Source: Candidatus Defluviibacterium haderslevense
GTDB lineage: Bacteria > Bacteroidota > Bacteroidia > Chitinophagales > Saprospiraceae
Reading direction: 5' to 3'
Length of the DNA: 64,000 nt
NCBI GenBank assembly: GCA_016712225.1
Contig: JADJRL010000003.1
Location: forward strand, 2,431,501 to 2,495,500
The translations under genes and the position numbers were made by a program. Each line of letters begins with the position of its first letter. Position 1 is the first letter of the stretch. The notes under the pieces are model-generated. The model did no database searches and was not told the DNA's origin. It was given only the letters and a program-made list of their open reading frames with translations. Positions 55,350-64,000 of the stretch are shown piece by piece.

Positions 55350-58300
55350 ATGAAATTAAAAGTGCTCTTTTATTTTACCCTGTTTTTTTACTTGTTTTCA
55401 TGTAAAAATACAACTCAAAAAACAGCCAATAAAGTAAATTCAAACGCACTCTTTGTTTTAAGAGATTCTTCTGATACGAATATTAAATTCATCAATTCAA
55501 TTGAAGATAATGACATTATAAATATGTTCAATTATGAATATTTTTATAATGGAGCAAGAGTGGCTATTGGAGATATTAATGATGATGGCTTGCCAGATAT
55601 TTATTTTGGATCCAATTTGGATTACAATAAATTGTATCTCAATTTAGGAAACTTTAAATTCAAAGATATTACAGCCCAGGCAAATGTTAATGGTGGTGAT
55701 GGTATGAAAACGGGTGTCTCTATGATTGATATCAACGGTGATGGAAGACTGGATTTATACGTTTGTAAAAGTGGATTATTTGATGTTCCTTTCCGCAAAA
55801 ATGTATTGTACATTAATAATGGGAATTTATCTTTTACAGAACGCTCCACAGAATTTGGATTGGATGATCCAAGTTATACAACACAAACCTATTTCTTTGA
55901 CATGGACTTGGATAATGATTTGGACGTGTTAATGGTTAATCATCCAATTAACTGGAAAGATATTAATAATATTAATATTTATCAGGATGAGAAAGGTAAT
56001 CGCTATATTCCTGAGGACACCAATCGGGTTGACATTAGCAACAGACTTTTTTTGAATACGGGTAATAATCATTATGTGGATATAAGTGAAAAGGCGGGAA
56101 TAGGAAATGTAGCCTATGGATTAAGCGCCATCATCAATGATTTTAATCAAGATGGTTATCCGGACATGTATATATGCAATGATTATCTCCAACCAGATGT
56201 GTTATTTATCAATAATAAAAATAATACTTTTAAAAAATCCTTTAAAGATTATTTTTCGCATCAATCACATTCTTCAATGGGTTCAGAAATGTTGGATATT
56301 AATAATGATGGATATTTTGACATGATGACTTTGGATATGAAACCAGAGGATAATCTCAGACAAAAAACTTTAATGGATGAACAGAATTATGATCGGTTTC
56401 ACAAAATGGTAACTTATGGATTACAAGCACAAATTTCAAAGAATTGTGTTCAGTTAAATAATCAGAATAATACATTTAGTGAAATTGCCACCATGTTAAA
56501 CTTGGAATATACAGATTGGAGTTGGGCACCCATAGCTGGAGATTTTGATAATGATGGTTTTGAAGATTTATATATTACAAACGGATACAGAAGATATGTA
56601 ACCGATATGGATTATAAAAAATTTACTTTTGATTCATTGAAAAAAACCTCCAAAATTAATGGGGGTGTTTCATTTACAGAATGGAAAAAAATATGTCCTC
56701 AACAGAAAATTCGAAATTACTTTTATCAAAATAATGGAAATTTGAGTTTTACAAAAAAGAATGATGATTGGAATTCAGGACCAGAATCGTATTCTAATGG
56801 AGCTTCTTATGCGGATCTTGATAATGATGGTGATTTAGATATTGTAACTAATAATATTAATGACGAAGCTTTTCTATTAGAAAACACTTCTAATCAAAAA
56901 TCAAAAAACAATTTTGTAAAACTTAAATTAAAAGGTCCTGGGTTAAATACCCAGGCCATCGGAGCTATTGTTACTCTTGTACTTGGTAACGGAACTAAGC
57001 AACACAGATTTATTAATCCAATCCGTGGATTTATGTCTTCAGTGGAACCAATGGTGCATTTTGGTCTCGGATCAGAAACAGTTATTGATCATCTTGAAGT
57101 GCGTTGGCCGGATCGTAGCCTAAAGCGTTATGATCAAATTAATATGAATACTTTGAATCTAATAGATGCGGCGGTAGGTGTGGTAATCAAACCTACTGTA
57201 AATAATATAAAACCAATTTTGACAAATGTAACTAAAGAAAGTACTCTAAATTTTAAACATAGGGAAAATTATTACATAGATTTTAAAAGAGAACCTATAC
57301 TTCATTTGGAGAATTCTTCAGAAGGACCTGCAATGGCTGTAGGAGATGTAAATGGAGATGGTTATGAAGATATTTATTTGGGCGGGGCATCGGGTCAGGA
57401 AGGCCAATTGTTTATACAAAAAAATGGATCATTTGTGATATCCAAACAAAGTGCATTTTTAGTGGATAGTATCTACGAAGATGTTGATGCTGAATTTATC
57501 GATATTGATGCGGATAAAGATTTGGACTTATATGTGGTGAGTGGAGGATATCAATGGGATATTGGTTCTAAAAATTATCAAGATCGAATATATATTAATA
57601 ATGGCAAAGGTACCTTTCAAAAAGGAATTGGAATTGTTCCCGAAGAATTTGAGAATGGTAGTAATGTATTGAGCATAGATATCAATGGCGACCAACAAAT
57701 GGATTTATTTGTTGGTGGCGGGGCATCACCAGGGCGATATCCTTATGCTGATCAATCCAAAATATTTATAAATAGGAAGGGGCAATTAATGGATGAAACT
57801 AAGGAATGGTTCAAAACCATATCCTCATCCTTTGGAATTGTTAAAGATGCCATTTCAATGGACGTTAACAAAGATGGAAAAAACGATTTGATCATTTGCG
57901 GTGAGTGGATGCCCATTACTATTTTAATCAATGATGGAAAGCAATTAACCAACCAAACAAAAGAATTTGGTCTGGATCGTTCTCAAGGTTGGTGGCAAAG
58001 TATATCCGCAGGTGATTTAGATGGAGATGGTGATGAAGATTTGGTAGTTGGTAATTTGGGCTTGAATTCAAAATTCAAAGCATCTGAACAGGAACCTGTT
58101 GAAGTATACGCTGCAGATTTTGATGGTAGCAAGACCATGGATGCAATTTTGTGTTCCTATATTATGGGAGAGAGTTATCCAGTTGTTTCCAGAGATAGAA
58201 TGTTGGAACAAATGACATCATTAAGGAAAAAATTTCTTCGTTATGCCATTTATGGAAGAGCAAAAATATCAGATATTTTTTCAAAAGAAATTTTAGACAA

Positions 58301-58691
58301 ATCATATCATCTGAAATCAAATATGATGTCATCCATTATTTTATGGAACAATTCGAACTCTTTTTCGATTCAAATATTGCCACAAGAAAGTCAAAAATCT
58401 ATGGTTAAAGGATCTTGTATATATGATTTAAATCATGATGCAAAAATGGATATCATTTCTTGCGGCAATTTTTATGATACAGACATAGATGTTGGAATAT
58501 ATGATGCATCCATAGGTAATGTACTATTAAATGATGGAAATAAGGCATTTACTTCATTGAATATAGCGCAGTCTGGATTTTATGTTCCGGGTAATGTCAG
58601 AACCATTAAAAAAATTAACCTTGGTAAAAAGCAAGGATTTGTAGTGGTTGAAAATAATGGTTATGTAAAATTATTTTCTTTAAATAATTAG
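55350..58691 (+). CDS. Large FG-GAP/VCBS lipoprotein, ASPIC/UnbV type
   Basis: 1113 residues from the ATG chosen (MKLKVLFYF), 10 bp after pckA. An in-frame extension to 55206 lies inside pckA and is rejected. The lipobox LFYLFSC makes it a lipoprotein. Many FG-GAP/VCBS blades follow, with the Ca2+-loop pattern DxNxDGxxD (DINDDGLPDIYFG, DINGDGRLDLYV, DLDNDGDLDIVT). An ASPIC/UnbV domain near 580-660 is followed by a second VCBS series in the C-terminal third, forming two beta-propellers. The family is exported to the Bacteroidota surface, likely binding glycans or proteins; substrate unknown. First of the surface cluster. Confidence 0.88.
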   Translation: MKLKVLFYFTLFFYLFSCKNTTQKTANKVNSNALFVLRDSSDTNIKFINSIEDNDIINMFNYEYFYNGARVAIGDINDDGLPDIYFGSNLDYNKLYLNLGNFKFKDITAQANVNGGDGMKTGVSMIDINGDGRLDLYVCKSGLFDVPFRKNVLYINNGNLSFTERSTEFGLDDPSYTTQTYFFDMDLDNDLDVLMVNHPINWKDINNINIYQDEKGNRYIPEDTNRVDISNRLFLNTGNNHYVDISEKAGIGNVAYGLSAIINDFNQDGYPDMYICNDYLQPDVLFINNKNNTFKKSFKDYFSHQSHSSMGSEMLDINNDGYFDMMTLDMKPEDNLRQKTLMDEQNYDRFHKMVTYGLQAQISKNCVQLNNQNNTFSEIATMLNLEYTDWSWAPIAGDFDNDGFEDLYITNGYRRYVTDMDYKKFTFDSLKKTSKINGGVSFTEWKKICPQQKIRNYFYQNNGNLSFTKKNDDWNSGPESYSNGASYADLDNDGDLDIVTNNINDEAFLLENTSNQKSKNNFVKLKLKGPGLNTQAIGAIVTLVLGNGTKQHRFINPIRGFMSSVEPMVHFGLGSETVIDHLEVRWPDRSLKRYDQINMNTLNLIDAAVGVVIKPTVNNIKPILTNVTKESTLNFKHRENYYIDFKREPILHLENSSEGPAMAVGDVNGDGYEDIYLGGASGQEGQLFIQKNGSFVISKQSAFLVDSIYEDVDAEFIDIDADKDLDLYVVSGGYQWDIGSKNYQDRIYINNGKGTFQKGIGIVPEEFENGSNVLSIDINGDQQMDLFVGGGASPGRYPYADQSKIFINRKGQLMDETKEWFKTISSSFGIVKDAISMDVNKDGKNDLIICGEWMPITILINDGKQLTNQTKEFGLDRSQGWWQSISAGDLDGDGDEDLVVGNLGLNSKFKASEQEPVEVYAADFDGSKTMDAILCSYIMGESYPVVSRDRMLEQMTSLRKKFLRYAIYGRAKISDIFSKEILDKSYHLKSNMMSSIILWNNSNSFSIQILPQESQKSMVKGSCIYDLNHDAKMDIISCGNFYDTDIDVGIYDASIGNVLLNDGNKAFTSLNIAQSGFYVPGNVRTIKKINLGKKQGFVVVENNGYVKLFSLNN

Positions 58692-58699
58692 CTTAAATA

Positions 58700-60010
58700 A
58701 TGAATTGTCATATGCGAAATCAATGGGTATTATTATTGGGATTCATTTTCATTTTTTCAAATTGTAAACAAGATCAAGGGAATCTGGATGCGAGTTTTTT
58801 GCATCATTTTACAAATAAGATGCTTGAAATTTCAATGGAGGATATCTATTCACCTCCGGTTGCCAGTCGTGTATTTGTTTATCCCAATCTGGTATGTTAT
58901 GAAGTCATGTTGAATGCTCAGGGTAAGTCAATCATGAATCAATTAGATACTTCTTGGAATAAAGTATTAACTATGGACACCACACATGTAAATTATTCCA
59001 TTGCGGCATTACAAGCTTATTGTGTTGTTGCTAAAAAACTAGTTTTTAGTGAATTTATGGTAGATTCAATGATGACAGAACTTAAAATAAAAATATCTCA
59101 TTATCCAACAAAAGTTCAAAAAAAGTCTCTTGATTTTGGAGATGTTGTAGGTACAAAGATGATTGATTGGATCAAAAAAGATAATTATGCATACGTCAAA
59201 TCTGCTTCTCAATATACGATGCCTCAAACGGATAGTACTTGGATAATCACACCTCCTAATTTTGACAAAGCCTTAGAACCTAACTGGAATTCCTTGCGAT
59301 TTATTTTGTTGGATTCATTACGACAGTTTTATCCACCAAGACCTCCGGTTTTTAGTACTAATAAACAATCTGAATTTTATAATGAAGCTTTTAAGGTTTA
59401 TCAGGAAGGTATAAAACAAGATGAAGAACATCATTCTATAGCTAAATTTTGGGATTGTAATCCGAATGAATATTTTACTTCTGGGCATAATACATATTTT
59501 ACACATAGGTTAAGTCCTGCTGGACATTGGTTGAATATTGCTAAAGAAAGATGTTTGGAAGGAAAACTTAATTTTTATAATTCGTCGAAAGTATATGCCA
59601 GTATTGGTATTGCAATTTTTGATGGTATCATCAGTTGTTGGAATGCAAAATTCACGGAGCAACTGGTTCGACCTATAACTTATATTAACCGAAATATAGA
59701 TTTGAAATGGACCCCATTTATTCAGACTCCTCCTTTTCCGGAATATACCAGTGGACATAGTGTAATTTCCGGTGCTTCATCTACTGTGCTCATTCATTAT
59801 TTTGGTGATGCATCATTTACGGATTCTACTGAAGTTCAATTTGGGATTGAAGCAAGGGCTTTTAATTCATTGACTGAAGCCGCAGAACAAGCGTCAATCA
59901 GTAGATTTTATGGTGGGATACATTATTTATTTGGATTGTCTGAAGGACTCAAGCAAGGACGTAGTATAGGAAAACATACTGTTGACAAACTTGAATTATT
60001 ATCTAAGTAA
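58700..60010 (+). CDS. Vanadium haloperoxidase/PAP2-like lipoprotein
   Basis: 436 residues. A lipoprotein signal (FIFIFSNC) is followed by a helical protein with the vanadate/phosphate pocket of the PAP2/vanadium-haloperoxidase fold. That pocket reads EQLVRPITY (Arg-Pro), PEYTSGHSVISG (Ser-Gly-His) and SRFYGGIHYLFG (Arg and His). In Bacteroidota such lipoproteins commonly sit beside FG-GAP proteins, as here, 8 bp after the upstream gene. Whether it oxidises halides or removes phosphate cannot be told from sequence. An alternative start lies 12 bp downstream. Confidence 0.82.
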   Translation: MNCHMRNQWVLLLGFIFIFSNCKQDQGNLDASFLHHFTNKMLEISMEDIYSPPVASRVFVYPNLVCYEVMLNAQGKSIMNQLDTSWNKVLTMDTTHVNYSIAALQAYCVVAKKLVFSEFMVDSMMTELKIKISHYPTKVQKKSLDFGDVVGTKMIDWIKKDNYAYVKSASQYTMPQTDSTWIITPPNFDKALEPNWNSLRFILLDSLRQFYPPRPPVFSTNKQSEFYNEAFKVYQEGIKQDEEHHSIAKFWDCNPNEYFTSGHNTYFTHRLSPAGHWLNIAKERCLEGKLNFYNSSKVYASIGIAIFDGIISCWNAKFTEQLVRPITYINRNIDLKWTPFIQTPPFPEYTSGHSVISGASSTVLIHYFGDASFTDSTEVQFGIEARAFNSLTEAAEQASISRFYGGIHYLFGLSEGLKQGRSIGKHTVDKLELLSK

Positions 60011-60244
60011 TTCAAATTATCGGTTTATTGAATTTGTAATAAAAGATTAAAGTAGTGATGAATGTTTATCAATAATTTGAAAAAAAAACAATGCTCTATA
60101 TCTAAAGTAAAACGTTAATTCAATTGTAATATTTCATTTATTTTATTCTATATAGTAAAAATATTTTCGTCATCAATTTATACAATCCAATTATTTAAAA
60201 TGTCGTACCTGGTTTACAAACTTAATTTAACTATTTCCTAATTC

Positions 60245-62479
60245 ATGAATAAAAATCTAATTTTGAAGTACGCTATTATTTTTTTGATGTTCTATTTTGT
60301 TTGCTGTAAAACGGAGTCTAATCATAATATATCATTCGATTCATTGACTGGTAATGAAAGAATGAAGCACATATTAGATAGTGTTGTTAAGAGTGTTGTT
60401 CCTCCTAATGGTACTTTTGATAATTCAGCGAATGCCAAATATTTTTATGATCGTGTGCAGAAAACACCTACAGATTTTAACCTTCGATTAAAATATGCTG
60501 ATGAATTGTTACTCGCCGGTGAAACTGAAAAATCTATTGCGGAACTAGATCAGTTGTATCAATTTTTAAAAAGCACAGGTAAGATGAAGCCTGAATACAA
60601 AGAGCATATGCTCAAATTACTAGCAATTGCAAACTTGCGTTTAGGAGAGCAAGAGAATTGTTTACAACATCACAGTGATCAATCTTGCTTGATTCCTATT
60701 AAAGGCTCTGGTATACACCAATTAAAAAATGGTTCCGAGATTGGAACAAAATATCTTAAAGAATTATTGCAAGATAATCCGAATGATTTAATATCTGTGT
60801 GGTTGTTAAATATAGCAGCTATGACTTTGGGCACTTATCCTGAAAGTGTACCAAAAGAGTTTTTAATACCCCCTACAAAATTCCAAAATAAAATGGATTT
60901 TCCAAAATTTCAGGATATTGCTATGAATAATAATACTGCCATAAATGAAACATCAGGTGGTGTAGCAGTGGAAGATTTTGACCAAGATGGTTACCTAGAT
61001 ATTATAGCTACAGGTTGGGGATTGCATGAAAGCATCAGGTATTTACATAATGATGGTAATGGACAATTTACAGATCTTTCGGAGAAGGCTCAATTGAAAG
61101 GTATTATTGGTGGTTTGAATGTAATTCAGGGAGATTATAACAATGATGGTTGGATGGATTTTATGGTGCTTAGAGGAGCATGGTTAATCAATCTTAATCT
61201 CCCCAATTCTTTGTTTCGGAATAATGGGGATGGTACTTTTACTGATGTTACCATTGAAGCTGGTGTTTTAAGTTTTCATCCCACACAAGCTGGAGTCTTT
61301 TGCGATTTTAATAATGATGGATTTTTGGATTTGTTTATAGGGAATGAATCCACCAAAAACCCTCATCCAAATGAATTATATTTAAATGATACAAAAGGTA
61401 AATTTATAAACGTGTTAAAAGGGTCCGGGGTTGAACAACTTGTGTTTTTTTGCAAGGGTATTACTGCTGGAGATATTAATAATGATGGATGGACTGATGT
61501 ATATTTGACTCGGATGGGAGGAAATAATATTCTCCTGCTAAATAGAAGTACAGAAAAAAAAATACAATTTGAAGATGTATCGCAAATATCTCGCACGGCC
61601 AATCCACAAGCAAGTTTTTCAACTTGCATGTTGGATTTTAACAACGATGGGAATCTCGATATTTTCGCAGGTTCATTTAATATCAATCGATACAATCATT
61701 TTCCGGAAGATATAGTTAATGATTATAGAGGAAAGCCATTTTTGAATGAATTATGTGGTTTATACATAAATAACGGTGATGTAACTTTTAAAGATATTGC
61801 CAGAGAGGCAGGGTTAAATACCTCACTATTTATTATGGCTTTGAATAAAGGTGATGTAAATAATGACGGTTTCGAAGATTTTTATTTTGGAACAGGAGAG
61901 CCAAGTTATGAAGCCATTATTCCTAATCGGATGTTTATCAACATGAATGGGGAAAGATTGGAGGATGTTAGTTATGTCGGTGGATTTGCACATCTTCAGA
62001 AAGGGCATGGCATATCATTCGCAGATTTTGATCAGGATGGGGATCAGGATATTTATGCTGTCATGGGTGGAGCGTATGAAGGTGATCGTTTTTTTAATGC
62101 CTTTTTTAATAATCCGGGATTTGGATCCCATTCCATTAAAATCAGATTAAGAGGTCATCAAACCAATTATTTTGGTGCTCATAGTCGAATTAAAGTGACC
62201 ATTATTACTAACAAAGGCAAAAGAATCATTCACCGCCAAATGGATTCAGGAGGAAGTTTTGGTTCTAATCCATATCTAGCTGATATAGGTTTGGGTAAAG
62301 ATGCTAAGCTTATAGAATCAATTGAAATATATTGGCCAACCTCAAAGTTAAAAAAAATATATACTGGTTTATATATGGATCGAGGGTATATTTTATATGA
62401 AGACCCAACAGAACCAAAACCAATTGAACTAAAACCATTTAAATGGAATTTGAGTGTAACACATTGTAAGTTGAATTAA
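60245..62479 (+). CDS. FG-GAP/VCBS lipoprotein with N-terminal TPR-like part
   Basis: 744 residues. The signal ends in lipobox YFVCC. Residues about 60-190 are helical and TPR-like (FNLRLKYADELLLAGETEKSIAELDQLY). VCBS/FG-GAP blades run from about 235, with DFDQDGYLDIIATG, DYNNDGWMDFMVL and DFNNDGNLDIFAG. The C-terminal ASPIC/UnbV domain (about 630-720) contains RLRGHQTNYFGAHSRIKVTI and a glycan-binding-like GSFGSNP loop. It is similar in domain type to its neighbours but shorter. Confidence 0.85.
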   Translation: MNKNLILKYAIIFLMFYFVCCKTESNHNISFDSLTGNERMKHILDSVVKSVVPPNGTFDNSANAKYFYDRVQKTPTDFNLRLKYADELLLAGETEKSIAELDQLYQFLKSTGKMKPEYKEHMLKLLAIANLRLGEQENCLQHHSDQSCLIPIKGSGIHQLKNGSEIGTKYLKELLQDNPNDLISVWLLNIAAMTLGTYPESVPKEFLIPPTKFQNKMDFPKFQDIAMNNNTAINETSGGVAVEDFDQDGYLDIIATGWGLHESIRYLHNDGNGQFTDLSEKAQLKGIIGGLNVIQGDYNNDGWMDFMVLRGAWLINLNLPNSLFRNNGDGTFTDVTIEAGVLSFHPTQAGVFCDFNNDGFLDLFIGNESTKNPHPNELYLNDTKGKFINVLKGSGVEQLVFFCKGITAGDINNDGWTDVYLTRMGGNNILLLNRSTEKKIQFEDVSQISRTANPQASFSTCMLDFNNDGNLDIFAGSFNINRYNHFPEDIVNDYRGKPFLNELCGLYINNGDVTFKDIAREAGLNTSLFIMALNKGDVNNDGFEDFYFGTGEPSYEAIIPNRMFINMNGERLEDVSYVGGFAHLQKGHGISFADFDQDGDQDIYAVMGGAYEGDRFFNAFFNNPGFGSHSIKIRLRGHQTNYFGAHSRIKVTIITNKGKRIIHRQMDSGGSFGSNPYLADIGLGKDAKLIESIEIYWPTSKLKKIYTGLYMDRGYILYEDPTEPKPIELKPFKWNLSVTHCKLN

Positions 62480-62651
62480 GAAATAAAATTTTTCCGCATA
62501 GTATTGCTATGTTATCATTTTCCTTAAACATATGTTAAAAGTAGGTAATAATTTGTCGCTTAATAATCCTAATCGCTGATTTATAATACTTTAAGTTATA
62601 ATAGTATATGTTATTTTTTACTAAATTATAGGTTTTAATTTATTACCTTAG

Positions 62652-62659
62652 TATTTTTG
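62652..62659 (+). promoter_or_regulatory. Promoter -7 box of the last FG-GAP gene
   Basis: TATTTTTG (TAnnTTTG), 17 bp before the ATG; the -33 box is weak. Confidence 0.45.
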
Positions 62660-62676
62660 CACCAAAGCGAAATTTT

Positions 62677-64000
62677 ATGAACAAACCGATATGGTTGTTA
62701 AGTTTATTGCTACTCCTTTCATGTCATGGTAATCAAAATAGAACTAATGATAGTTTATTGCCGGCTTTTGAACTCATGCCCGCAGAACAAACGGGAGTGC
62801 ATTTTGCCAATCAGTTAGACCTGACTGTCTTGCCGAGTCCTTTGCAGTTTATCAATGTTTTTAACGGGGGAGGCGTTGCGTTGGGTGATATAAATAACGA
62901 TGGTTTGTCAGATATTTTACTTACAGGCAATCAAGTCTCAGATAAGTTGTATCTCAATAAAGGTGATTTTAAATTTGAAGATATCACAGAGAAGTCAGGT
63001 ATTGCTTCTGCTCCTGGATGGAGTACAGGAGCTGCAATGGCAGATATAAATAATGATGGTTTTTTGGATATTTACATCTGCCGGTCTTTCTTTTTCGACG
63101 CTAACCCTGAAAAAAGAGAGAATAAGTTCTATATCAATAATGGAAATAACACTTTTACAGAAAAGTCTAAAGAAATGGGCTTAAATGATAATGGATATTC
63201 AATGGTAGCTAATTTTTTAGATTTCGATAAAGATGGAGATTTGGATTTGTTTGTTGGAAATCATCCGGAAAAAAGAATGCTCAACGAAATGGAACAGCAC
63301 CAGAATTTTCGAAATCCAAATCTAAAAGAATCCAATCATTTATATGAAAACAAGGGAAATCTGCATTTCGAAGATGTAACCACTAAATCAGGTGTTTTGT
63401 CTTATTGTTGGACCCTGTCCTGTGTAACGTCTGATTTAAATATGGATGGTTGGCCTGATATTTATGTTGCTGTGGATCACGAACAACCCGATATTTTTTT
63501 AATTAATAATCAAAACGGAACTTTTACCAATGGTATTTACAATCAATTTAAACATACCAGTTTAAGTAGTATGGGTTGTGATGCCGCGGATATTAATAAT
63601 GATGGATTTACTGACCTTTTTGTGCTAGATATGCTATCAGAAGATAATTACAGAGAGAAAGTTAGTATGGCTAGTATGGATATCGATCGATTCTGGAGAT
63701 ATGTAAAATATGGGTATCATTATGCCTATATGAGAAACATGCTTCAGCTTAATAATGGCAATGGTTCTTTTTCTGAAATTGGTCAAATGAGCAATTTACA
63801 TCATACAGATTGGAGTTGGTCATGCCTGCTTCAGGATTTTGATATGGATGGTCATAAAGATTTGTACATTTCAAATGGGTATTATAAAGATTTCTTAGAT
63901 AAGGATTTTATTAAAATCACTTCTCATAAGATAAAAGAAATGCAAAAGAATGGAGCGACTCAAAGGGATGTAGAAGATTTTCTAAAATCAAAAAATCAAG
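62677..64000 (+). CDS. FG-GAP/VCBS lipoprotein, cut by window end
   Basis: The frame opens at 62677 (MNKPIWLLSLLLLLSCHG, lipobox LLLSC) and is still open at 64000, giving 441 residues. FG-GAP/VCBS blades are visible as DINNDGLSDILLTG, DINNDGFLDIYIC, DFDKDGDLDLFVG and DINNDGFTDLFVLD. It is closely similar in pattern to the 55350-58691 protein, including SEDNYREKVSMASMDIDRF against its DNLRQKTLMDEQNYDRF. It is the fourth gene of the surface cluster; an ASPIC domain is expected beyond the edge. Confidence 0.85.
   Translation, partial: MNKPIWLLSLLLLLSCHGNQNRTNDSLLPAFELMPAEQTGVHFANQLDLTVLPSPLQFINVFNGGGVALGDINNDGLSDILLTGNQVSDKLYLNKGDFKFEDITEKSGIASAPGWSTGAAMADINNDGFLDIYICRSFFFDANPEKRENKFYINNGNNTFTEKSKEMGLNDNGYSMVANFLDFDKDGDLDLFVGNHPEKRMLNEMEQHQNFRNPNLKESNHLYENKGNLHFEDVTTKSGVLSYCWTLSCVTSDLNMDGWPDIYVAVDHEQPDIFLINNQNGTFTNGIYNQFKHTSLSSMGCDAADINNDGFTDLFVLDMLSEDNYREKVSMASMDIDRFWRYVKYGYHYAYMRNMLQLNNGNGSFSEIGQMSNLHHTDWSWSCLLQDFDMDGHKDLYISNGYYKDFLDKDFIKITSHKIKEMQKNGATQRDVEDFLKSKNQ

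Overview
The window is a stretch of an AT-rich chromosome from the phylum Bacteroidota. It most resembles the Saprospiraceae/Chitinophagales side of the phylum; this is inferred from gene content, as no rRNA is present. The signs are repeated TAnnTTTG promoter boxes, weak Shine-Dalgarno sites, C-terminal type IX secretion (T9SS) sorting domains, lipoproteins with short lipoboxes, signal peptides cleaved before Gln, an ExbB-ExbD-ExbD-TonB operon, a Bacteroidota-type MreBCD/PBP2 operon, and kynurenine-pathway genes.

Region 1 (1-7405) is accessory DNA and looks like the right part of an element integrated at the 3' end of a CAU-anticodon tRNA (7406-7479). A tyrosine integrase (5866-7230) lies just inside that end. 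Further in are two overlapping unknown genes (a cytosolic protein and a four-helix membrane protein), an unknown 300-residue protein, an excisionase-like HTH protein, a replication initiator resembling the filamentous-phage II/X family, and a PD-(D/E)XK nuclease-like protein with an HsdR N-terminal fold. All are on the minus strand. Between the initiator and the nuclease (about 841-1560) lies the most unusual structure of the window: about 700 bp built of 11-bp words, each repeated two to four times and then replaced by a related word. The other end of the element is outside the window.

Region 2 (7480-33500) is core genome. It holds a secreted LRR protein, a glutaminyl cyclase lipoprotein, tRNA-Gln, a secreted beta-helix protein, RNase R, the ABC-F factor EttA, a CorC/HlyC-type membrane protein, and the cell-shape operon mreB-mreC-mreD-mrdA-folA-DUF2851. 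An outer-membrane barrel, LpxK, a RemB-like barrel, MurA (with Asp in place of the catalytic-loop Cys) and topoisomerase IV subunit A follow.

Region 3 (33501-53101) holds a small basic secreted protein and the ExbB/ExbD/ExbD/TonB operon, which ends in a 58-residue membrane protein at 34546-34722. Next come kmo-kynU, divergent from a XerC/D recombinase, a BI-1 protein, a CPA2 antiporter, a DUF937 protein and the Kup potassium transporter. A long minus-strand run then carries citrate synthase, GcvH, VanZ, an orphan TonB, a TPR protein and AMP nucleosidase.

Region 4 (53102-64000) starts with ATP-dependent PEP carboxykinase. Four surface lipoproteins follow: three large FG-GAP/VCBS proteins (ASPIC/UnbV type; the last runs off the window) and one vanadium-haloperoxidase/PAP2-like protein. 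They form an outer-surface cluster of unknown substrate.
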